Under the pieces are notes generated by a model. That model ran no database searches and was not told the DNA's origin. It was given only the letters and a program-made list of their open reading frames with translations. Of a DNA stretch of 64,000 bases, positions 26,612-37,164 are shown one piece after another (position 1 is the first letter of the stretch; every line of letters begins with the position of its first letter). The stretch comes from Caldichromatium japonicum (GTDB taxonomy: Bacteria > Pseudomonadota > Gammaproteobacteria > Chromatiales > Chromatiaceae): positions 1,116,001-1,180,000 of the forward strand of contig NZ_CP048029.1 of NCBI RefSeq assembly GCF_011290485.1, written 5' to 3'. The translations under genes and the position numbers were made by a program.

Positions 26612-26792
26612 CTCGCTGCACAAAATGTTGGCCTGGATCATGTCTACTGGACAGGAAAGGGACTATGTTTGAAACAGGGTCTGCCCCTTTTCTGCTGCCC
26701 CATTGAATGATCGATGGCGTTGCCGTCGGGCGGGCACCGAGGGCCGACTGACAAGGTCAGGCCGTTTTGCAACCTTGGATGAGATTAAAACA

Positions 26793-27185
26793 ATGAAGCG
26801 CTATCTGCCCCGTTTCGCTGCCATCAGTGCATCCGGCATCCTGGTGATGTTGGGGGTCTATGCGCCGACCAGTGCGGCTGGCCCGGTGAGCTTTGCCAGG
26901 AATGTATATCCGCTTTTGCAAAAACACTGTGTCGAATGCCACCTGCCCAATGGCCAAGGCTATGCGGCGAGCGGCTTTTCGGTCGAATCTTATGAGACGA
27001 TCATGAAAGGCACCAAATATGGGCCTGTGATCGTCCCTGGTGACGCGATTTCGAGCAGTCTATACCGCCTTGTGGCTGGGGAGGTTGATCCCTCGATCCA
27101 GATGCCGCATAACAAGGACCCGCTTCCCTCCGCCGATGTCAAGCTGATCGAGACCTGGATCGAGCAGGGGGCGAAGAATAACTGA
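26793..27185 (+). CDS. Periplasmic c-type cytochrome, single heme
   Basis: 130 residues from the ATG at 26793 (MKRYLPRFAAISASGILVML), with a Sec signal peptide cut near TSAA. One heme site CVECH (about residue 50) follows NVYPLLQKH, and a likely axial Met sits in IQMPHNKDPL. The pattern around GPVIVPGDAISSSLYRLVAG and IETWIEQGAK matches the small cytochrome c domain also found in planctomycete-type cytochromes. A role as a small periplasmic electron carrier is inferred; its partner is not seen nearby. It stands alone, with a hairpin at 27199-27222 just downstream. Confidence 0.88.
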   Translation: MKRYLPRFAAISASGILVMLGVYAPTSAAGPVSFARNVYPLLQKHCVECHLPNGQGYAASGFSVESYETIMKGTKYGPVIVPGDAISSSLYRLVAGEVDPSIQMPHNKDPLPSADVKLIETWIEQGAKNN

Positions 27186-27198
27186 TCGCTTGGGCAAG

Positions 27199-27222
27199 CC
27201 CCTCTCCGAGGCAGGAGAGGGG
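27199..27222 (+). terminator. Hairpin downstream of the cytochrome gene
   Basis: CCCCTCTCC at 27199-27207 and GGAGAGGGG at 27214-27222 form a perfect 9-bp stem with a 6-base loop, 14 bases after the cytochrome stop. No T-run follows, so intrinsic termination is plausible but not certain. It lies between convergent genes. Confidence 0.5.
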
Positions 27223-27366
27223 TGAGGCCGCCAAACCGAGATTGATACGCCTTTCAGTCGCTCCAGTGGACTAAGGTCCAGGGCCTCCCTTCCATTCGCC
27301 GATCGTCTGAATGAGGCCGGGCATGCTTCCAAGTTCTGGCTCAAGGCGGGTCCTTGCCTTTCTGCC

Positions 27367-27738
27367 TCACAGCCACTTTGGCACTAGGATCAATGCCCAA
27401 ACCACGAGACAGAAGGCGATGCTGGCAAAGACCGCGGCCGAGGCGATGTCCTTAGCGCGCCCAGAGAGCTCGTGGCGCTCTAGGCCCACGCGATCGACAT
27501 TGGCCTCGATCGCCGAGTTCAAGAGCTCGACGATCGGCACGATCAATAGACTGCCGACAAGCAAGGCACGTTCGACCGGGGTCTCGCCCAACCACAATCC
27601 CAGGGGTACGAGCAGGATCAGGAGAAAGACCTCCTGGCGGAAGGCCTCTTCGAGCTCGAAGCAGGCCTTGAGCCCCTTCATGGAATAGCCAAAGGCATAG
27701 ATCACCCGCCGCCAGCCGCGGACATTGCGGTTAGCCAT
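27367..27738 (-). CDS. dgkA: Diacylglycerol kinase (prokaryotic DgkA)
   Basis: 123 residues from the ATG at 27738 ([20 protein letters not shown]), close to the E. coli length. Three membrane helices and the conserved [14 protein letters not shown] segment (catalytic Glu and nucleotide site) identify DgkA. The integral inner-membrane enzyme phosphorylates diacylglycerol to recycle lipid. The start overlaps the gcvPB stop by 8 bases, making it the last gene of the glycine-cleavage operon, a coupling with no obvious metabolic reason. Confidence 0.95.
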   Translation of the reverse strand: MANRNVRGWRRVIYAFGYSMKGLKACFELEEAFRQEVFLLILLVPLGLWLGETPVERALLVGSLLIVPIVELLNSAIEANVDRVGLERHELSGRAKDIASAAVFASIAFCLVVWALILVPKWL

Positions 27739-29203
27739 GATCGCCCTCGCTCGACTTGGACCGCCAGGCGAGGTCCAGATGACGCGCCGCATGGACCTCA
27801 TCGAGTCGGCGCACGGGTAGATGATGCGGGGCGTTCTTAGGCAGTTCGGGGTCTTGCTCGGCCTCGCGGCGGATGGCGATCATGGCCTCGACAAAGTCAT
27901 CGAGGGTCTGTTTGCTCTCGGTCTCGGTCGGCTCGATCAACAGACACTCGGGAACCAAGAGGGGAAAATAGGTAGTCGGCGCATGATGGCCATAATCCAA
28001 GAGGCGCTTGGCGATGTCCATGGCGCTCACCCCGAACGCCTTGGCCTCGGGTTTGAGGGTGAGGATGAATTCATGGCTGACGCGTCGCTCAGGATAGGCG
28101 AGGGTAAAGCCCGCAGCCCGCAGGCGCGCGGCGAGATAGTTGGCATTGAGCACCGCAAACTTGGCGACTCGCCCCAAGCCCTCGCGTCCCAACAAACGGG
28201 CATAGACATAGGCGCGCAATAGGACTCCGATATTACCGCCGAATGCAGTCAGCCGCCCGATGCTCTGGGGTCGGTCAGACTCGGTCAGCCAGCGATAGCG
28301 GCCGTCCGCGGCGCGCTCCACGAGCGGAAGCGGCAGATAAGGGGCGAGATGCGCAGCCACACCCACTGGGCCTGCCCCTGGCCCGCCACCGCCGTGCGGG
28401 GTGGCAAAGGTTTTATGCAGATTGACATGGACGATGTCAAAGCCCATGTCTCCCGGGCGCACCTGACCTAAGATCCCGTTGAGATTGGCACCATCGTAAT
28501 AGAGCAGACCGCCGGCGGCATGGATGGCCTCGGCGATCGCCTGGATCTTGCGCTCGAAGACCCCGAGGGTGCTCGGGTTAGTGAGCATGATCCCTGCGGT
28601 CTTGGGGCCAAGCGCTGAGCGCAGGGCGGCAAGATCGACATCGCCGTCTGGGCCGGTGGGGATCTCGCGCACCTCGAACCCGGCCATGGCCGCCGATGCC
28701 GGATTGGTCCCATGGGCGGCGTCTGGGATCAGGATCTCGGTGCGCTCGAGATCGCCCCGTGCGTGGTGATAGGCGCGGATCATCAGGACCCCTGCAAGCT
28801 CACCCTGTGCGCCCGCTGCGGGCGCGAGCGAGATGGCGTCCATCCCTGTGACCGCCTTGAGGATCTCCTGCAGCTCATACAAGCAACTCGAGAGCCCCTG
28901 CCCCTGATCCTCTGGCGCCAACGGATGGCGGTCCACAAACCCGGGTAGCATGGCGAGCGTATGACAGGCCCTGGGGTTGTACTTCATGGTGCATGAGCCC
29001 AAGGGATAAAACTGGGTGTCGATCGAAAAGTTCTTCTGCGACAATCCGGTGTAATGGCGCACCACCTCGAGCTCAGAGACCTCGGGGAGCACCGGTCGGC
29101 TGCTGCGGCGCAGATGCTCAGGGATAGGTGGCGGCTCAGGGGCGCACAGCGGCGCCTGCGCGGGGGCGCGACGGCCAGGTCGGGAGCGTTCTTGGATCAG
29201 CAT
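27731..29203 (-). CDS. gcvPB: Glycine dehydrogenase (decarboxylating) subunit 2
   Basis: About 490 residues from the ATG at 29203 ([16 protein letters not shown]). The PLP-lysine segment [20 protein letters not shown] is intact. This is the catalytic half of a split P-protein; E. coli has the fused form. With gcvPA it decarboxylates glycine and passes aminomethyl to the lipoyl arm of GcvH. Order: gcvPA upstream by 25 bases, dgkA overlapping downstream. Confidence 0.96.
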   Translation of the reverse strand: MLIQERSRPGRRAPAQAPLCAPEPPPIPEHLRRSSRPVLPEVSELEVVRHYTGLSQKNFSIDTQFYPLGSCTMKYNPRACHTLAMLPGFVDRHPLAPEDQGQGLSSCLYELQEILKAVTGMDAISLAPAAGAQGELAGVLMIRAYHHARGDLERTEILIPDAAHGTNPASAAMAGFEVREIPTGPDGDVDLAALRSALGPKTAGIMLTNPSTLGVFERKIQAIAEAIHAAGGLLYYDGANLNGILGQVRPGDMGFDIVHVNLHKTFATPHGGGGPGAGPVGVAAHLAPYLPLPLVERAADGRYRWLTESDRPQSIGRLTAFGGNIGVLLRAYVYARLLGREGLGRVAKFAVLNANYLAARLRAAGFTLAYPERRVSHEFILTLKPEAKAFGVSAMDIAKRLLDYGHHAPTTYFPLLVPECLLIEPTETESKQTLDDFVEAMIAIRREAEQDPELPKNAPHHLPVRRLDEVHAARHLDLAWRSKSSEGDHG

Positions 29204-29228
29204 GATGATGGTTTCGGCGCTCAAGGAT

Positions 29229-30596
29229 TTAGCGATGGGAGGCAAGGATTGCACTCAGACGCTCGGCGTAGAGCGCGATCTCATCTGCAGTGCGCAGCTC
29301 AGTCGCGCAGACCAGGAGCGCCGGCGCAAGCTCTGGATAATCCTGCGCAAGATCAAAGCCACCGAGAATCCCCTCTGCGACTAAGGCCTTCAGTACAGCA
29401 GCGCTGGGGGCAGGCAGGCTCAGCGCCCTCTCATGGAAACAAGGGCCGCTGAAACAGGGTTTGACCCCGGGGATGGCAGATAACCGCTCAGCAAGCAGGC
29501 GGGTATGGGCGCAGCATGTCGCCGCCACCCGTTCCAACCCCTCGGCGCCTAAGAGCGCCAGATGGATGGTCGCGGCGGTGAGCATGAGCCCCTGATTGGT
29601 GCAGATGTTCGAGGTCGCCTTGCCGCGTCGGATGTGCTGTTCGCGCGCCTGAAGCGTCAGGGTAAACCCGGTCCGCCCATCGCGATCGATGGTCCGCCCC
29701 ACGATCCGCCCTGGGAGCTGTCTGACATGCTCGCGTTTGCAGCACATAAAGCCGGCATAAGGCCCCCCCGCAGAGAGCGGCATCCCTAGGGGCTGGGCCT
29801 CGCCGCAGGCGATATCTGCGCCCTTCGCGCCCCATTCGCCTGGGGGTTTGAGCAAGGCGAGGGCGATGGGATTGACGAGCGCGATCGCCAATGCCTTGTG
29901 CGCATGCGCCCAGTCGGTCAGGGCATCGACCTCTTCCAGGACCCCAAAAAAGTTCGGCTGGTTGATGATGACGGCGGCGCATTCGTCTATCCCTGCCTCG
30001 GCCAGGGCGGCGACCGGCGTCTGACCGGTCTGCCGAGCGAAAGGGACCTCGATCAGCTCGATCCCTTGGGGCGCGGTCAGGGTGCGCACGACCCGCCGGT
30101 ATGCCGGATGCAGGGCGCGCGGGATCAGGACCTGCCTGGAGTGGGTCTGGCGATTGGCGCGCACCGCCATCAACACCGCCTCGGCCAGGGCCGAGGCCCC
30201 GTCATAGAGCGAGGCATTGGCAGCATCTAGGGCGGTCAGGGCCGCCATCATCGACTGGAACTCATAGAGCACCTGCAGCGTCCCCTGGCTCGCCTCGGCC
30301 TGATAAGGGGTATAGGCGCTATAAAACTCACCGCGGCCGGCGATCTGCCAGACGACCGCTGGGATATGGTGCTCATAGGCACCGGCGCCGACGAAGTTGA
30401 GCAGGGGTCGATCCAGGCGCGCACGCGCCTGCATCAGGCGCGTGACCTCGAGCTCAGAGAGTGCCTCAGGGATATTCTCAAGCCCCTTGAGGCGCAGATC
30501 TGCGGGGATCTCATCGAAGAGGGTATCGATCGCAGAGACGCCGATTACAGCGAGCATCTCGGCGATGTCTTCAGGCGTATGGGGGATAAAAGACAT
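29229..30596 (-). CDS. gcvPA: Glycine dehydrogenase (decarboxylating) subunit 1
   Basis: 455 residues from the ATG at 30596 ([20 protein letters not shown]). The N-terminal half of the P-protein has the typical [18 protein letters not shown] and [20 protein letters not shown] segments and a [13 protein letters not shown] loop. It forms the structural partner of GcvPB. gcvH ends 20 bases upstream. An alternative start at 30620 adds eight residues with no support. Confidence 0.96.
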   Translation of the reverse strand: MSFIPHTPEDIAEMLAVIGVSAIDTLFDEIPADLRLKGLENIPEALSELEVTRLMQARARLDRPLLNFVGAGAYEHHIPAVVWQIAGRGEFYSAYTPYQAEASQGTLQVLYEFQSMMAALTALDAANASLYDGASALAEAVLMAVRANRQTHSRQVLIPRALHPAYRRVVRTLTAPQGIELIEVPFARQTGQTPVAALAEAGIDECAAVIINQPNFFGVLEEVDALTDWAHAHKALAIALVNPIALALLKPPGEWGAKGADIACGEAQPLGMPLSAGGPYAGFMCCKREHVRQLPGRIVGRTIDRDGRTGFTLTLQAREQHIRRGKATSNICTNQGLMLTAATIHLALLGAEGLERVAATCCAHTRLLAERLSAIPGVKPCFSGPCFHERALSLPAPSAAVLKALVAEGILGGFDLAQDYPELAPALLVCATELRTADEIALYAERLSAILASHR

Positions 30597-30616
30597 GCGT
30601 CGGGACCGGATCGGGA

Positions 30617-31009
30617 TCAAGACTCATCGGCCACGAGCTGGGCATAGGCCGCGGCATCGAGCAGCGCTTCCAGCGCCTTGGGCTCATCGGGCTTCAGCCT
30701 TAAGATCCAACCATCGGTATAAGGGCTGTTGTTGATGGTGTCTGGGGCATCGCGCAGGGCCGTATTGACCGCGATCACCTCGCCGGCGATCGGGGCATAG
30801 ATGTCGGATGCTGCCTTGACCGATTCGACCACAGCGCAGGGCTCCTCGGCAGCGACCTGGCGCCCGCAGTCGGGGAGTTCGACGAAGACGATGTCGCCGA
30901 GCGTATCCTGGGCGTGATCCGTGATCCCGACAGTGACGGTTCCATCGTCCTCGATCCGGGCCCATTCATGTGTTTTGGAATATCTCAGTTCGGTCGGTAG
31001 GTCGTTCAT
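30617..31009 (-). CDS. gcvH: Glycine cleavage system H protein
   Basis: 130 residues, standard length. The lipoylation site lies in [17 protein letters not shown] (Lys about residue 64), after [20 protein letters not shown]. GcvH carries aminomethyl-lipoate between the P, T and L proteins. It sits between gcvT (93 bases upstream) and gcvPA in the minus-strand gcv operon. Confidence 0.97.
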   Translation of the reverse strand: MNDLPTELRYSKTHEWARIEDDGTVTVGITDHAQDTLGDIVFVELPDCGRQVAAEEPCAVVESVKAASDIYAPIAGEVIAVNTALRDAPDTINNSPYTDGWILRLKPDEPKALEALLDAAAYAQLVADES

Positions 31010-31101
31010 GGGTTATCCGTCCGGTTTGGGTTTGGTTTTGAGGCTGCAATCAGCAGGCGAAGCAACGGGGTTCTATCGAGCAAAGAGCTGCTTTGTGACC
31101 C

Positions 31102-32211
31102 TCAAAAGCCACTGGTTGGGGTCTTAAGATCGACCAAGATCTGTCCATGCCGCACGAAGGGCGGTTTGACGATCCTCATCGGTAGGGTCTTGCCGCGAAT
31201 CTCGACTACGCAGTCTGGGTCAAGTCCAGGGACGACGCGCGCCAGGGCGATCGAGCGGTTGAGGGTGGGCGCAAAGCCGCCCGAGGTGATGACACCCACC
31301 GCCTGACCCTGGCTCAGGACCGGCTGGCCGGCGCGCATGATCCCCTCGCCCAACAAGACCAGGCCGATAAAGGTCCAGCGCCTGGGCGCGTCGCGCTGTG
31401 CCTCGAGCGCTGCACGCCCGATAAAGGCACGCTCAGTGGGCTCCCAGGCGATGGTCCATTCGAGGCCGCAGTCGAAGGGGGTGGTCGTCTCGTCCATATC
31501 CTGGCCATAGAGGTTCAACCCCGCCTCCAGGCGCAGGGTATCGCGCGCACCCAGTCCACAAGGCCGGATGCCTGCGGCATGCAATATCTGCCAGAGATCT
31601 AGCGCATCGGTCGCCGGCAGCATGATCTCAAAGCCGTCCTCGCCCGTATAACCCGTCCGCCCGATCAACCAGGGGCCGCATTGGGTGGCGGTGAAGGGCG
31701 CGAGCTCGGCGGCGAAACCGGACAGCTCAGGGGGCAGGCAGTCCAGGGTCAGCGCGCGCGCCTTGGGGCCTTGCACTGCGATCATCGCCAGGTCATCGCG
31801 TCGGCGGATCTCCAGATCGCCCTCAGCTTGGTCGTTGAGCCAGGCCAGATCCTTGGCAGTGGTGGCGGCATTGACCACCAGCCGGTAGGTGCCGGGTCCG
31901 CGCAGATAGACGATCAGATCATCGAGGATACCGCCCCTTTCATCGAGCATACAGGTATAGAGCGCTTTGCCCACAGCGTTCAATTTGGCGACATCATTGG
32001 CCAGTAACGTACGCAAAAAGGCCTTGGCGTCTGGGCCCTCGACATCGATCTGGCCCATGTGCGAGACATCAAACATCCCGGCGTGCCGGCGCACGGCCTG
32101 ATGTTCCTCGAGCTGCGAGCCGTAATGCAGCGGCATCTCCCAGCCAGCGAAGGGGACGAGACGGGCATTGAGCTTGTGGTGTTCAGGATACAGGGGTGTA
32201 CGCAGGGCCAT
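31102..32211 (-). CDS. gcvT: Aminomethyltransferase (glycine cleavage T protein)
   Basis: 369 residues from the ATG at 32211 (MALRTPLYPEHHKLNARLVP), with AAGGAG about 6 bases upstream. Folate-binding signatures FAGWEMPLHYGSQLEEH, MFDVSHMGQI, GRTGYTGEDGFEIM and DTLRLEAGLNLYGQDMDE (catalytic Asp region) are present. The enzyme transfers the methylene group to tetrahydrofolate and releases ammonia. It heads the gcvT-gcvH-gcvPA-gcvPB-dgkA operon. No glycine riboswitch core is found in the leader; a hairpin at 32298-32341 is. Confidence 0.96.
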   Translation of the reverse strand: MALRTPLYPEHHKLNARLVPFAGWEMPLHYGSQLEEHQAVRRHAGMFDVSHMGQIDVEGPDAKAFLRTLLANDVAKLNAVGKALYTCMLDERGGILDDLIVYLRGPGTYRLVVNAATTAKDLAWLNDQAEGDLEIRRRDDLAMIAVQGPKARALTLDCLPPELSGFAAELAPFTATQCGPWLIGRTGYTGEDGFEIMLPATDALDLWQILHAAGIRPCGLGARDTLRLEAGLNLYGQDMDETTTPFDCGLEWTIAWEPTERAFIGRAALEAQRDAPRRWTFIGLVLLGEGIMRAGQPVLSQGQAVGVITSGGFAPTLNRSIALARVVPGLDPDCVVEIRGKTLPMRIVKPPFVRHGQILVDLKTPTSGF

Positions 32212-32297
32212 GCGGCTCTCCTTAAACATCAAGGGATTGCCTCAGCCGGACGGCGCGGGCAATGGGCGATAACGGGCGTATGCCGGTGGGTGTCTTG

Positions 32298-32341
32298 GCG
32301 CCGCGCTTGCCGGTAAGACCGCAATAGGCCCAGAGCGGCGC
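32298..32341 (-). other. Inverted repeat in the gcvT leader
   Basis: GCGCCGC at 32298-32304 pairs with GCGGCGC at 32335-32341. Inside, TTGCCGGT (32307-32314) pairs with ACCGCAA (32318-32324) with one bulge, giving an extended hairpin about 90 bases upstream of the gcvT start. It lies between the zinc-ribbon gene and gcvT on the same strand, so it may terminate the former, structure the leader, or bind a regulator. Confidence 0.35.
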
Positions 32342-32413
32342 AGGTATGGTCACACTCGCGAACAGAACGGGATCATCTGGCCAACTATAAGCGGGCCTGG
32401 TCTAGATGAACAG

Positions 32414-32944
32414 TCAAGGCGTTGGGTTTGAGTTGAGCCGGCGAAAGGCCAAGCCACCACATTCGGCACAGGCAGGGATGCGCCCGGCCTTGACGAAATG
32501 GATCTCGGTGCCGCAACGGTCGCAGACCAGCGTCCCAGGGCCGGTGATCTCGCCAGCTTGATACAGGCTCATCCGCCGCGCCGCCTCGGCCCACTGTGCC
32601 CATTGCAGGCTGGTTTGATCGGCGACGAGTTTGAACATCTCGAACATGCGCCGCTCCATCAGCTCCAGATCGAAACGCCACCAGTCGCGCAGGTCCTGGC
32701 CGGTCTCGGCGATATAGCGCGCCGCATCTTCAATATCGCGCTGGATATAGTCAGAGATCCGCTGTGCCTCTTCGCGCGTCAGTTCACCGAGCTCGATCAT
32801 CTGTTCACGTGCGTGGTCCAGGGCTTCACGCAGCCGCGGCGCCGATTCTTGCTGGGCCTTATCAATGACCTCGTGGGTCCAGTTGAGCATGCGCTCATAG
32901 GCCGCGACCAGACGGTCGTTAGGATCTTTGTGCTCTTCGCTCAT
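32414..32944 (-). CDS. Zinc-ribbon protein of the YbeL type (DUF1451)
   Basis: 176 residues from the ATG at 32944 ([20 protein letters not shown]). A long helical, charged region (about residues 1-130) is followed by a C-terminal zinc ribbon: CDRCG and CAECG pairs separated by about 17 residues. This layout matches the YbeL/DUF1451 family of unknown function, and the position divergent to leuS agrees with ybeL in enterobacteria. Its upstream in-frame extension to 33085 overlaps the leuS leader and is not favoured. Confidence 0.85.
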   Translation of the reverse strand: MSEEHKDPNDRLVAAYERMLNWTHEVIDKAQQESAPRLREALDHAREQMIELGELTREEAQRISDYIQRDIEDAARYIAETGQDLRDWWRFDLELMERRMFEMFKLVADQTSLQWAQWAEAARRMSLYQAGEITGPGTLVCDRCGTEIHFVKAGRIPACAECGGLAFRRLNSNPTP

Positions 32945-33149
32945 GGCGGCTCCAAATAGGGTTTTGGACTGCAGGATTAGGATAGCAAAGGTCTCTCGGG
33001 TATCCTTAAGGATCATGGTCAATCCCCTTTCCTGTGCCTGGGGCGAGGGGTGGACAGCCGCGGAGGTTGCGATCGCTGTCCCCACTCGCCATGGCGCAGG
33101 TGCCGGGTATCCGCTTATAGCGTTTTTCTGTTTCAGGATCAGCCGCTCT

Positions 33150-35705
33150 ATGCAGACCCCTTACAATCCCCATGCCATCGAGTCCGAGGCCCAGAGCTAT
33201 TGGGAGGAACATCGGTCGTTTAAGGCAGTCGAGGACCCCAGCCGCGAGAAGTTCTACTGTCTATCCATGTTCCCCTATCCCTCCGGGCGGCTGCACATGG
33301 GTCATGTGCGCAACTATACGATCGGTGACGTCATCGCCCGCTATCAGCGGATGCTGGGTAAAAACGTGCTCCAACCCATGGGCTGGGATGCCTTCGGTCT
33401 GCCTGCCGAGAACGCCGCGATCCAACACGGCATCCCCCCCTCGCGCTGGACCCGTGCCAACATCGCCTATATGCAGTCCCAGCTCAAACGTCTGGGGTTC
33501 GGCTATGACTGGGACCGAGAGCTGACCACCTGCGACCCCGATTATTATCGCTGGGAGCAGTGGCTGTTCACCCGCATGCTGGACAAGGGTCTCGCCTATC
33601 GGGCTAAGGCTGTGGTCAACTGGGATCCGGTCGATCAGACGGTCCTCGCCAATGAGCAGGTGATCGACGGGCGCGGCTGGCGCTCGGGGGCCCTAGTTGA
33701 AAAGCGCGAGATCGAACAGTGGTTCGTGCGCATCACCGACTATGCCCAGGAGCTCTTGGACGCCCTAGAAGGGCTCTCTGGCTGGCCGGAGCGTGTGCGC
33801 ACTATGCAGCGCAACTGGATCGGGCGCTCCGAGGGCGTCTATATGGAGTTCGGGGTCGAGGGTGCGGATGAGCGCCTCGGAATCTATACCACCCGTCCGG
33901 ATACCGTCATGGGCGTGACCTATGTCGCGGTCGCCGCTGAGCATCCCCTGGCGCGCCGCTGCGCCGAGCAGAACCCTGGGCTTGCCGTATTCATCGAGGA
34001 ATGCCGCCGGGGTGGTGTCACCGAGGCCGAGATCGAGACTCTGGAGAAGAAAGGGTACTCCTTGAGGCTCAATGCCATCCATCCGATTACCGGCGAGCCG
34101 GTCCCTATCTATGCCGCCAACTTCGTGCTCATGGGCTATGGCACAGGTGCGGTCATGGCGGTCCCTGCGCACGATCAGCGCGACTGGGAGTTTGCCGAGC
34201 GCTATGGCCTCCCCAAGAAACAGGTGATCCGCTCGGCTGACGGCAGTCCTTGCGGGATCGAGCAGGGGGCCTATACCGAGAAGGGGATCCTCTTTGACTC
34301 CGGCCCCTTCGATGGCCTGACCTCGGAGGAGGCATTCACCGCGATCGCCGAGTGGCTCGAGGCGCGCGGCAAGGGCAAAAAAACAGTCAACTTTCGGCTG
34401 CGCGACTGGGGTGTATCGCGCCAGCGCTACTGGGGCTGTCCCATCCCGGTGGTCTATACGCCTGTGGGTGAGGTGCGTCCGGAGACCGAGCTTCCGGTCC
34501 GCCTGCCCGAGGAGGTCACCGTCGATGGCTCGGGATCGCCTCTAAAGCGCATGCCCGAGTTCTATCAGCTCCCCAATGGCGAGATTCGCGAGACCGACAC
34601 CTTTGATACCTTCTTTGAGTCGAGCTGGTATTACGCCAGGTTCTGTTCCCCCGATTGCCGGACGGCGATGCTCGATGAACGCGCCCGCTATTGGCTGCCG
34701 GTCGATCAATATGTCGGCGGGATCGAGCACGCTGTCTTACATCTACTCTATGCCCGTTTTTTCCATAAGTTGATGCGTGACGAGGGGCTGGTCGATGGCG
34801 ACGAGCCCTTTGCCAATCTCCTTACCCAGGGGATGGTGGTGGCCGAGACCTGGTATCGCGAAGATGCCCAGGGGCATCGGCAGTGGTTCAACCCGGCCGA
34901 GGTCGAGATCGAGCGCGACGACAAGGGCCGGATCCTGAGCGCCCGCCTGAAGTCGGATGGCCAACCCGTCCATTTCGGTGGGATCGAAAAGATGTCTAAG
35001 TCTAAAAACAACGGGGTCGATCCCCAGGCGCTCATCGACCGCTATGGGGCCGATACTGTCCGGCTCTATATCATCTTCGCCGCCCCGCCCGAGCAGTCGC
35101 TCGAATGGAGCGATGAGGGCGTCGAGGGGGCCTTTCGCTTTATCCGCCGGCTCTGGAACCTGGCGACCGGCGAGGCCGAGACGATCCGCTTGGCGCCCGA
35201 GCCGGGCGAGCTGGACGAGGCGGCGCGTCAGGCCAGGCGCGAGATCCACACCGCACTCAAAAAGGCCCTTTACGACTATGAGCGCCAGCAGTTCAATACC
35301 GTGGTTTCGGCCTGTATGACCATGGTCAATGAGCTTTACCGGCTTGGATCCTCGAGTGCCCGTCTTGCCGTGTTGCGCGAGGGCTTGAGCCTGATCCTGC
35401 GGCTGCTTGCCCCCATCGCCCCCCATGTTGCCCATCACCTCTGGCGTCTGCTCGGGTTCGGCGACGACATCCTCAAGGCTCCTTGGCCCAAGGTCGATGA
35501 AGCGGCGCTCAAACAAGAGCTAATCGAATATGCGATCCAGGTCAACGGCAAGCTGCGCGGCAGCATCCGCGTCCCTGCTGATGCCGATCAGGCGCAGATC
35601 CAGGCGGCAGCGCTCGCCGATCCCCAGATCGCCAAGTTCATCGGTGATCAACAGATCCGCAAGGCGATCCTGGTTCCAGGCAAGCTGCTCAATCTGGTGA
35701 TTTGA
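33150..35705 (+). CDS. leuS: Leucyl-tRNA synthetase
   Basis: 851 residues from the ATG at 33150 ([20 protein letters not shown]). Class I motifs are [15 protein letters not shown] (HIGH region, about residue 45) and KMSKSKNNG (about residue 614). The CP1 editing domain contains the conserved [13 protein letters not shown] and a [19 protein letters not shown] segment. The cytosolic enzyme charges tRNA-Leu and edits mischarged norvaline or isoleucine. The stop overlaps a TTG just before lptE, matching the widespread leuS-lptE arrangement. Full length, no anomalies. Confidence 0.98.
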   Translation: MQTPYNPHAIESEAQSYWEEHRSFKAVEDPSREKFYCLSMFPYPSGRLHMGHVRNYTIGDVIARYQRMLGKNVLQPMGWDAFGLPAENAAIQHGIPPSRWTRANIAYMQSQLKRLGFGYDWDRELTTCDPDYYRWEQWLFTRMLDKGLAYRAKAVVNWDPVDQTVLANEQVIDGRGWRSGALVEKREIEQWFVRITDYAQELLDALEGLSGWPERVRTMQRNWIGRSEGVYMEFGVEGADERLGIYTTRPDTVMGVTYVAVAAEHPLARRCAEQNPGLAVFIEECRRGGVTEAEIETLEKKGYSLRLNAIHPITGEPVPIYAANFVLMGYGTGAVMAVPAHDQRDWEFAERYGLPKKQVIRSADGSPCGIEQGAYTEKGILFDSGPFDGLTSEEAFTAIAEWLEARGKGKKTVNFRLRDWGVSRQRYWGCPIPVVYTPVGEVRPETELPVRLPEEVTVDGSGSPLKRMPEFYQLPNGEIRETDTFDTFFESSWYYARFCSPDCRTAMLDERARYWLPVDQYVGGIEHAVLHLLYARFFHKLMRDEGLVDGDEPFANLLTQGMVVAETWYREDAQGHRQWFNPAEVEIERDDKGRILSARLKSDGQPVHFGGIEKMSKSKNNGVDPQALIDRYGADTVRLYIIFAAPPEQSLEWSDEGVEGAFRFIRRLWNLATGEAETIRLAPEPGELDEAARQARREIHTALKKALYDYERQQFNTVVSACMTMVNELYRLGSSSARLAVLREGLSLILRLLAPIAPHVAHHLWRLLGFGDDILKAPWPKVDEAALKQELIEYAIQVNGKLRGSIRVPADADQAQIQAAALADPQIAKFIGDQQIRKAILVPGKLLNLVI

Positions 35706-35707
35706 GC

Positions 35708-36199
35708 ATGCAGCGGCGCGCCTTGCTCGGCAGTCTTGCGACGCTCGGCTTGCTTGGGGGCTGCGGCTTTCGGCTGCGCGGACATCTTGAGGTCCCTCCC
35801 GGCTATCGACCAATCTTGATCGAGGCGCCGAGCCACTCGTCTGTCGCCGCGATCATCCGCGACCGGCTGCTGAGCAGTGGGATCGAGGTCACGGGAGACC
35901 CGCAAGCGGCGCGCCTGCGGCTGATCCTCTATACAGAACAACGGGATGCGCGCGTCGCTGCGGTCGATCTCAAGGGCAAGACCCTGGCTTGGGATCTTCA
36001 TTATCTGGTCGATTTTGCAGCGGTGGACGCTGGTGGTGAAACTCACCTGCCGCGCCAGACCCTGGATTTAAGCCGTATCTTCGATAATCCAGACATCGAG
36101 GTCCTCGGCAAACAGATCGAGCAAGAGCAGATCTATGCCGACCTTGCCGCCGAGTCTGCGGATCGCATCCTGATGCGTCTGCGGGCGGTGTTGCGTTAG
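35708..36199 (+). CDS. lptE: LPS-assembly lipoprotein LptE
   Basis: 163 residues from the ATG at 35708 (MQRRALLGSLATLGLLGGCG). A signal peptide with a lipobox LGGC (Cys about residue 19) precedes GFRLRGHLEVPPGYRPI, the conserved LptE start. LptE plugs the LptD barrel that inserts lipopolysaccharide into the outer membrane. A TTG at 35702 overlapping the leuS stop would add two residues. The leuS-lptE order supports the assignment. The gene is followed by a hairpin at 36234-36264. Confidence 0.93.
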   Translation: MQRRALLGSLATLGLLGGCGFRLRGHLEVPPGYRPILIEAPSHSSVAAIIRDRLLSSGIEVTGDPQAARLRLILYTEQRDARVAAVDLKGKTLAWDLHYLVDFAAVDAGGETHLPRQTLDLSRIFDNPDIEVLGKQIEQEQIYADLAAESADRILMRLRAVLR

Positions 36200-36233
36200 G
36201 GGCCGGATAGATTGGTTCACAGCGACGGATGGC

Positions 36234-36264
36234 GGTATCCAGTCGAGCGAATTGTCTGGATACC
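36234..36264. repeat. Perfect inverted repeat between convergent genes
   Basis: GGTATCCAG (36234-36242) and CTGGATACC (36256-36264) form a 9-bp stem with a 13-base loop. The flanking GTGCGCAGGAATGATGA resembles the GGATTCC...GGAATGACG extragenic repeat at 59951-59980. It may terminate lptE and the opposing phosphatase gene, or be a degenerate repeat copy. Confidence 0.55.
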
Positions 36265-36292
36265 GACGTGCGCAGGAATGATGACCAGTCAT

Positions 36293-37096
36293 CTATTCCC
36301 AATTGCCGAGGCCCAGACAAGAGAGCCAGTCCTTAAGCAACTCGGCATCGGCCGCTGCCGCGGTCAGACGAGGTGCGAGGCAAGGACTGGGGATGACTCC
36401 ATTGGCGCTCGGCTGATAGACCGCTGCCCCCGCTTCCTCAGCGATCAGGCGACCTGCGGCATAGTCCCAGAGCTTCTGGCCGCCGTGGAGATATAACTGA
36501 AAGCGCCCCGCAGCCAGCCAGCACCATTCGAGCGCCACCGCCCCCAGGTTGCGCTGCGACCCGAAACAGCGATGTTGGATCAACCCTTGGGCCTGGGGTC
36601 TTGCAATCCGTTTGAGATCGACCACCGCCACGCAATCCTTGAGCCTGTTGCTGGGTGCAGAGGGGCGGATCGCCTGGCCGTCGATCCAGGCGCCCTGACC
36701 GCGTACTGCGCCGAAACATTCATCGCGGATGGGGTCGAGGATCACCCCCAGCATTGTCTCGCCCCCTTCGATCAGGGCAAGTGAGATGGCAAAGACCGGA
36801 AAACCGGCGGCATAGTTGGTGGTCCCGTCCAAGGGATCGAGCACCCAGAGCGGGCGGCTGATGTCTGCGAGCAGATCCGACTGCTTAGCACTGGTCATTT
36901 CCTCCCCAAGCAAAGAAATCTCAGGGAAATCGCGCGCGAGTTGCTCAGCGAGATAGGTTTGTACGGCGAGATCGGTAGGCGTCATCAGGCTGCCGTCGGC
37001 CTTGCGCCGGCCCTGGACACCAGGCCAACTCGGCAGGAGGATGGTCGCTGCGGTTGCGCGCAGCAGGCGGGCGAGGTAGGCAATCTCGGGTCTCAT
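36293..37096 (-). CDS. Inositol-monophosphatase-family phosphatase
   Basis: 267 residues. The Li+-sensitive phosphatase signatures are present: EISLLGEEMT, the metal-binding WVLDPLDGTTNYAAGFP, and the C-terminal KLWDYAAGRLIAEEAGA. The family includes SuhB and CysQ; the sequence does not decide between inositol-1-phosphate, PAP or other substrates. It is convergent with lptE and divergent from manC (68 bases between starts). Confidence 0.92.
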   Translation of the reverse strand: MRPEIAYLARLLRATAATILLPSWPGVQGRRKADGSLMTPTDLAVQTYLAEQLARDFPEISLLGEEMTSAKQSDLLADISRPLWVLDPLDGTTNYAAGFPVFAISLALIEGGETMLGVILDPIRDECFGAVRGQGAWIDGQAIRPSAPSNRLKDCVAVVDLKRIARPQAQGLIQHRCFGSQRNLGAVALEWCWLAAGRFQLYLHGGQKLWDYAAGRLIAEEAGAAVYQPSANGVIPSPCLAPRLTAAAADAELLKDWLSCLGLGNWE

Positions 37097-37164
37097 CTCA
37101 GGGTCACGCGAGCTCGATATTGGGGATATAATGATAGATCTTGCATGTTACAGCGGAGCCTGAT

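Noticed and set aside
32212..32413. Possible glycine riboswitch upstream of gcvT
   Set aside because: The conserved CUCUCAGGCAAA-type and GGAGAG core sequences are not found on the minus strand.
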